A stretch of DNA of 64,000 nt from Phymorhynchus buccinoides (taxonomy: Eukaryota; Mollusca; Gastropoda; Neogastropoda; Raphitomidae): positions 19,037,496-19,101,495 of the forward strand of contig CM065699.1 of assembly GCA_017654935.2 (NCBI GenBank), written 5' to 3'. Positions 62,690 to 64,000 of this stretch are shown here, piece after piece. The position numbers and the translations under genes were made by a program. Each line of letters opens with the position of its first letter. Position 1 is the stretch's first letter. The notes beneath the pieces were generated by a model. It saw nothing but the letters and a program-made list of their open reading frames with translations. It made no database searches and was not told the DNA's origin.

Positions 62690-63772
62690 AAAACTTGATG
62701 ATGACAGCATTCAAGTAGACCCGCAGCTGCTGTTCCAAGGCTAATTACAGCAGCAAGTGCTGAAGACAAAGATCTGTCCGAAGTGTTTCAGTTTGAACTG
62801 ACGACTCCACCATCATCGCTTTTTGAACCCTCAGGGCTAATGAGGGAGTCTCAGAAACATAAACTTGCAGATTATCTAAGAGATTATGTGAAAGATGGCC
62901 CAACACTGGAAAATGACAGTAAAGACATGGTGATCATCATAGATGGAGGCTCACTTCTTCACATGATTCCATGGAGGAAGAAAGAACTGTTCTCTGCAAT
63001 TTGCGATAGGTATGCTGATTACATAAGCAGACGCTACATTAGACCTATTGTGGTGTTTGATGGGTATGAATCTGGCCCATCAACTAAGGACAGTGCCCAT
63101 CTTACATTTCCTCTCCAATCCTCAAAACAAGGAGGCCTTCATTCAGCTCCTCAGTCAAACATTGACTCTCCATGGTTGTCAATGTCTGCATGCCGCAGGA
63201 GATGCTGACACACTCATAGCTCAAACTGCTATTGAGAGTGCAGCATCCAGTAGTAGTACTGTCGTGGGAGAGGACACAGACTTGCTCATACTTCTCTGCC
63301 TCCACGCACAGCTATGCAACAAACCCATTTCCCTGCGTTCTGACAAGAACACTGGGGCAAAAAGTCAGAGCATAAACATTCTGTCTCTAAAGGAACAGCT
63401 GGGAGAAGAAACATGTCACCTTCTACCATTCCTTCATGCCATCAATGGCTGTGATTCCACCTCACGGCTCTTTGGGTTGGGGAAATCAGCTCCTCTGAAG
63501 AAACTGAAGGAGGACATGTTCAAAGAGCAGGGTTACATCTTCTGAACTGCGGGGAAGACCCAAGATGAAATCGTTGAAGCCGGAGAAAAGGCCCTCATTA
63601 TTCTTTGCAATGGGGATGGAGCTGCAAGTCTGGATAAACTCCGCCTTGACAGGTTCTGTACCAGAGTGGCATCATGCGTAACCACTGTCCAGATCCCGAC
63701 CCTGCCACCAACCACTGCTGCAGCCAAGTACCATAGTCTGCGGGTGTATCTTCAAGTACAGGTAATTTGCAT
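62690..63772 (+). pseudogene. Decayed PIN/XPG-like repeat-family gene
   Basis: Reading through breaks, the order is VDPQLLFQ, VFQFELTTPPSSLFEPSGLM, VIIIDGGSLLHMIPW, VVFDGYESGPSTKDSAHL, AAGDADTLIAQTAIESA, VVGEDTDLLILLCLHA, HAINGCDSTSRLFGLGK, then PTLPPTTAAAKYHSLRVYLQ. This is a recurrent, uncharacterised animal protein family with PIN/FEN1-like acidic motifs (GDAD, GEDTD), often multicopy. This copy has a frame change near 62,740, another near 63,105 where a piece is missing, and a TGA at 63,543-63,545. It ends at a GGTAAT donor-like site near 63,761. It is a pseudogene. Confidence 0.7.
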
Positions 63773-63895
63773 TGTCTCTTTTTTTTACATCCATTGCCAT
63801 GAAATGATTGATAAACAAAAACTGCATTCACTTTATAACCCACTAGTTATAACATATCTTAGTGTCTAAAAATATGAGAAAATAACAAAAGTAGT

Positions 63896-64000
63896 ACAGT
63901 CGACCCCCTCACGAACGGCCCTCTGATTTGCGACCTCCCCTCTTTTACGACTGAAATATGAATGACGGATCGTTTTTCTTCTAAACTTGCCTCCTCATTT
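63896..64000. mobile_element. MITE-like terminus, TACAGTCGACCCCCTC
   Basis: The start matches the right end of the short element at 53,138-53,210 in inverted form (GAGGGGGTCGACTGTA). CTCCCCTCTTTTACGACTGA repeats the same theme. It runs off the window. Confidence 0.5.

Overview
This is a window of animal nuclear DNA, most probably from a mollusc and perhaps a marine gastropod. It has few genes, short exons with GT-AG introns, long GA/GT/CA microsatellites, poly-G/C tracts and many dispersed repeats. LINE and SINE-like repeats here end in GAAGAAGAAG tails, and there are tRNA-derived SINE fragments, MITEs and a metazoan-style BEL/Pao retrotransposon. The species is inferred from style only and is not proven.

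Layout. 0.75-4.95 kb (+): the last three exons of a purple acid phosphatase gene, with two decayed copies of one exon beside it and an inverted pair of MITEs around its last exon. 5-10.4 kb: repeats only, including an 84-87 bp array and a 145 bp array. 10.878-21.866 kb: a complete, apparently very young BEL/Pao retrotransposon on the minus strand. It has 1,327 bp LTRs, a 5 bp target duplication and an open 2,243-codon polyprotein. 23.65-38.21 kb (+): a complete 13-exon gene encoding a 534-residue protein with two PAR-binding zinc fingers (PBZ), a SWIM zinc finger and an ATP-dependent DNA ligase of the minimal bacterial Lig E type. This is the most exciting content of the window. 38.2-53.4 kb: 3' UTR, then repeats (a 2.1 kb 31/32 bp minisatellite, MITEs, SINEs). 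53.525-60.267 kb (-): the 3' end of an LRP3/10/12-like receptor gene, with three LDLa exons and then the transmembrane/cytoplasmic exon. A hAT element carrying a TTF-type zinc finger ORF sits in its last intron. 60.3-64 kb: MITEs, a near-perfect fold-back palindrome and a decayed PIN/XPG-like repeat-family pseudogene.

A recurring pattern links the three host genes: tandem repeats have grown out of exon-intron junctions. The ligase gene has a 72 bp array made of its exon 7 acceptor region, a 45 bp array made of its exon 9 donor, and a duplicated terminal exon. The receptor gene has about eight copies of an LDLa-exon acceptor. The phosphatase gene has two relict copies of an exon-donor segment. 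These arrays place several decoy splice sites next to real ones.

The ligase product can be read as a poly(ADP-ribose)-guided nick- or break-sealing enzyme. The PBZ fingers would recruit it to PARP-marked damage and the Lig E core would seal it. That is inference from domains. Everything was read by eye, without alignment or database searches.
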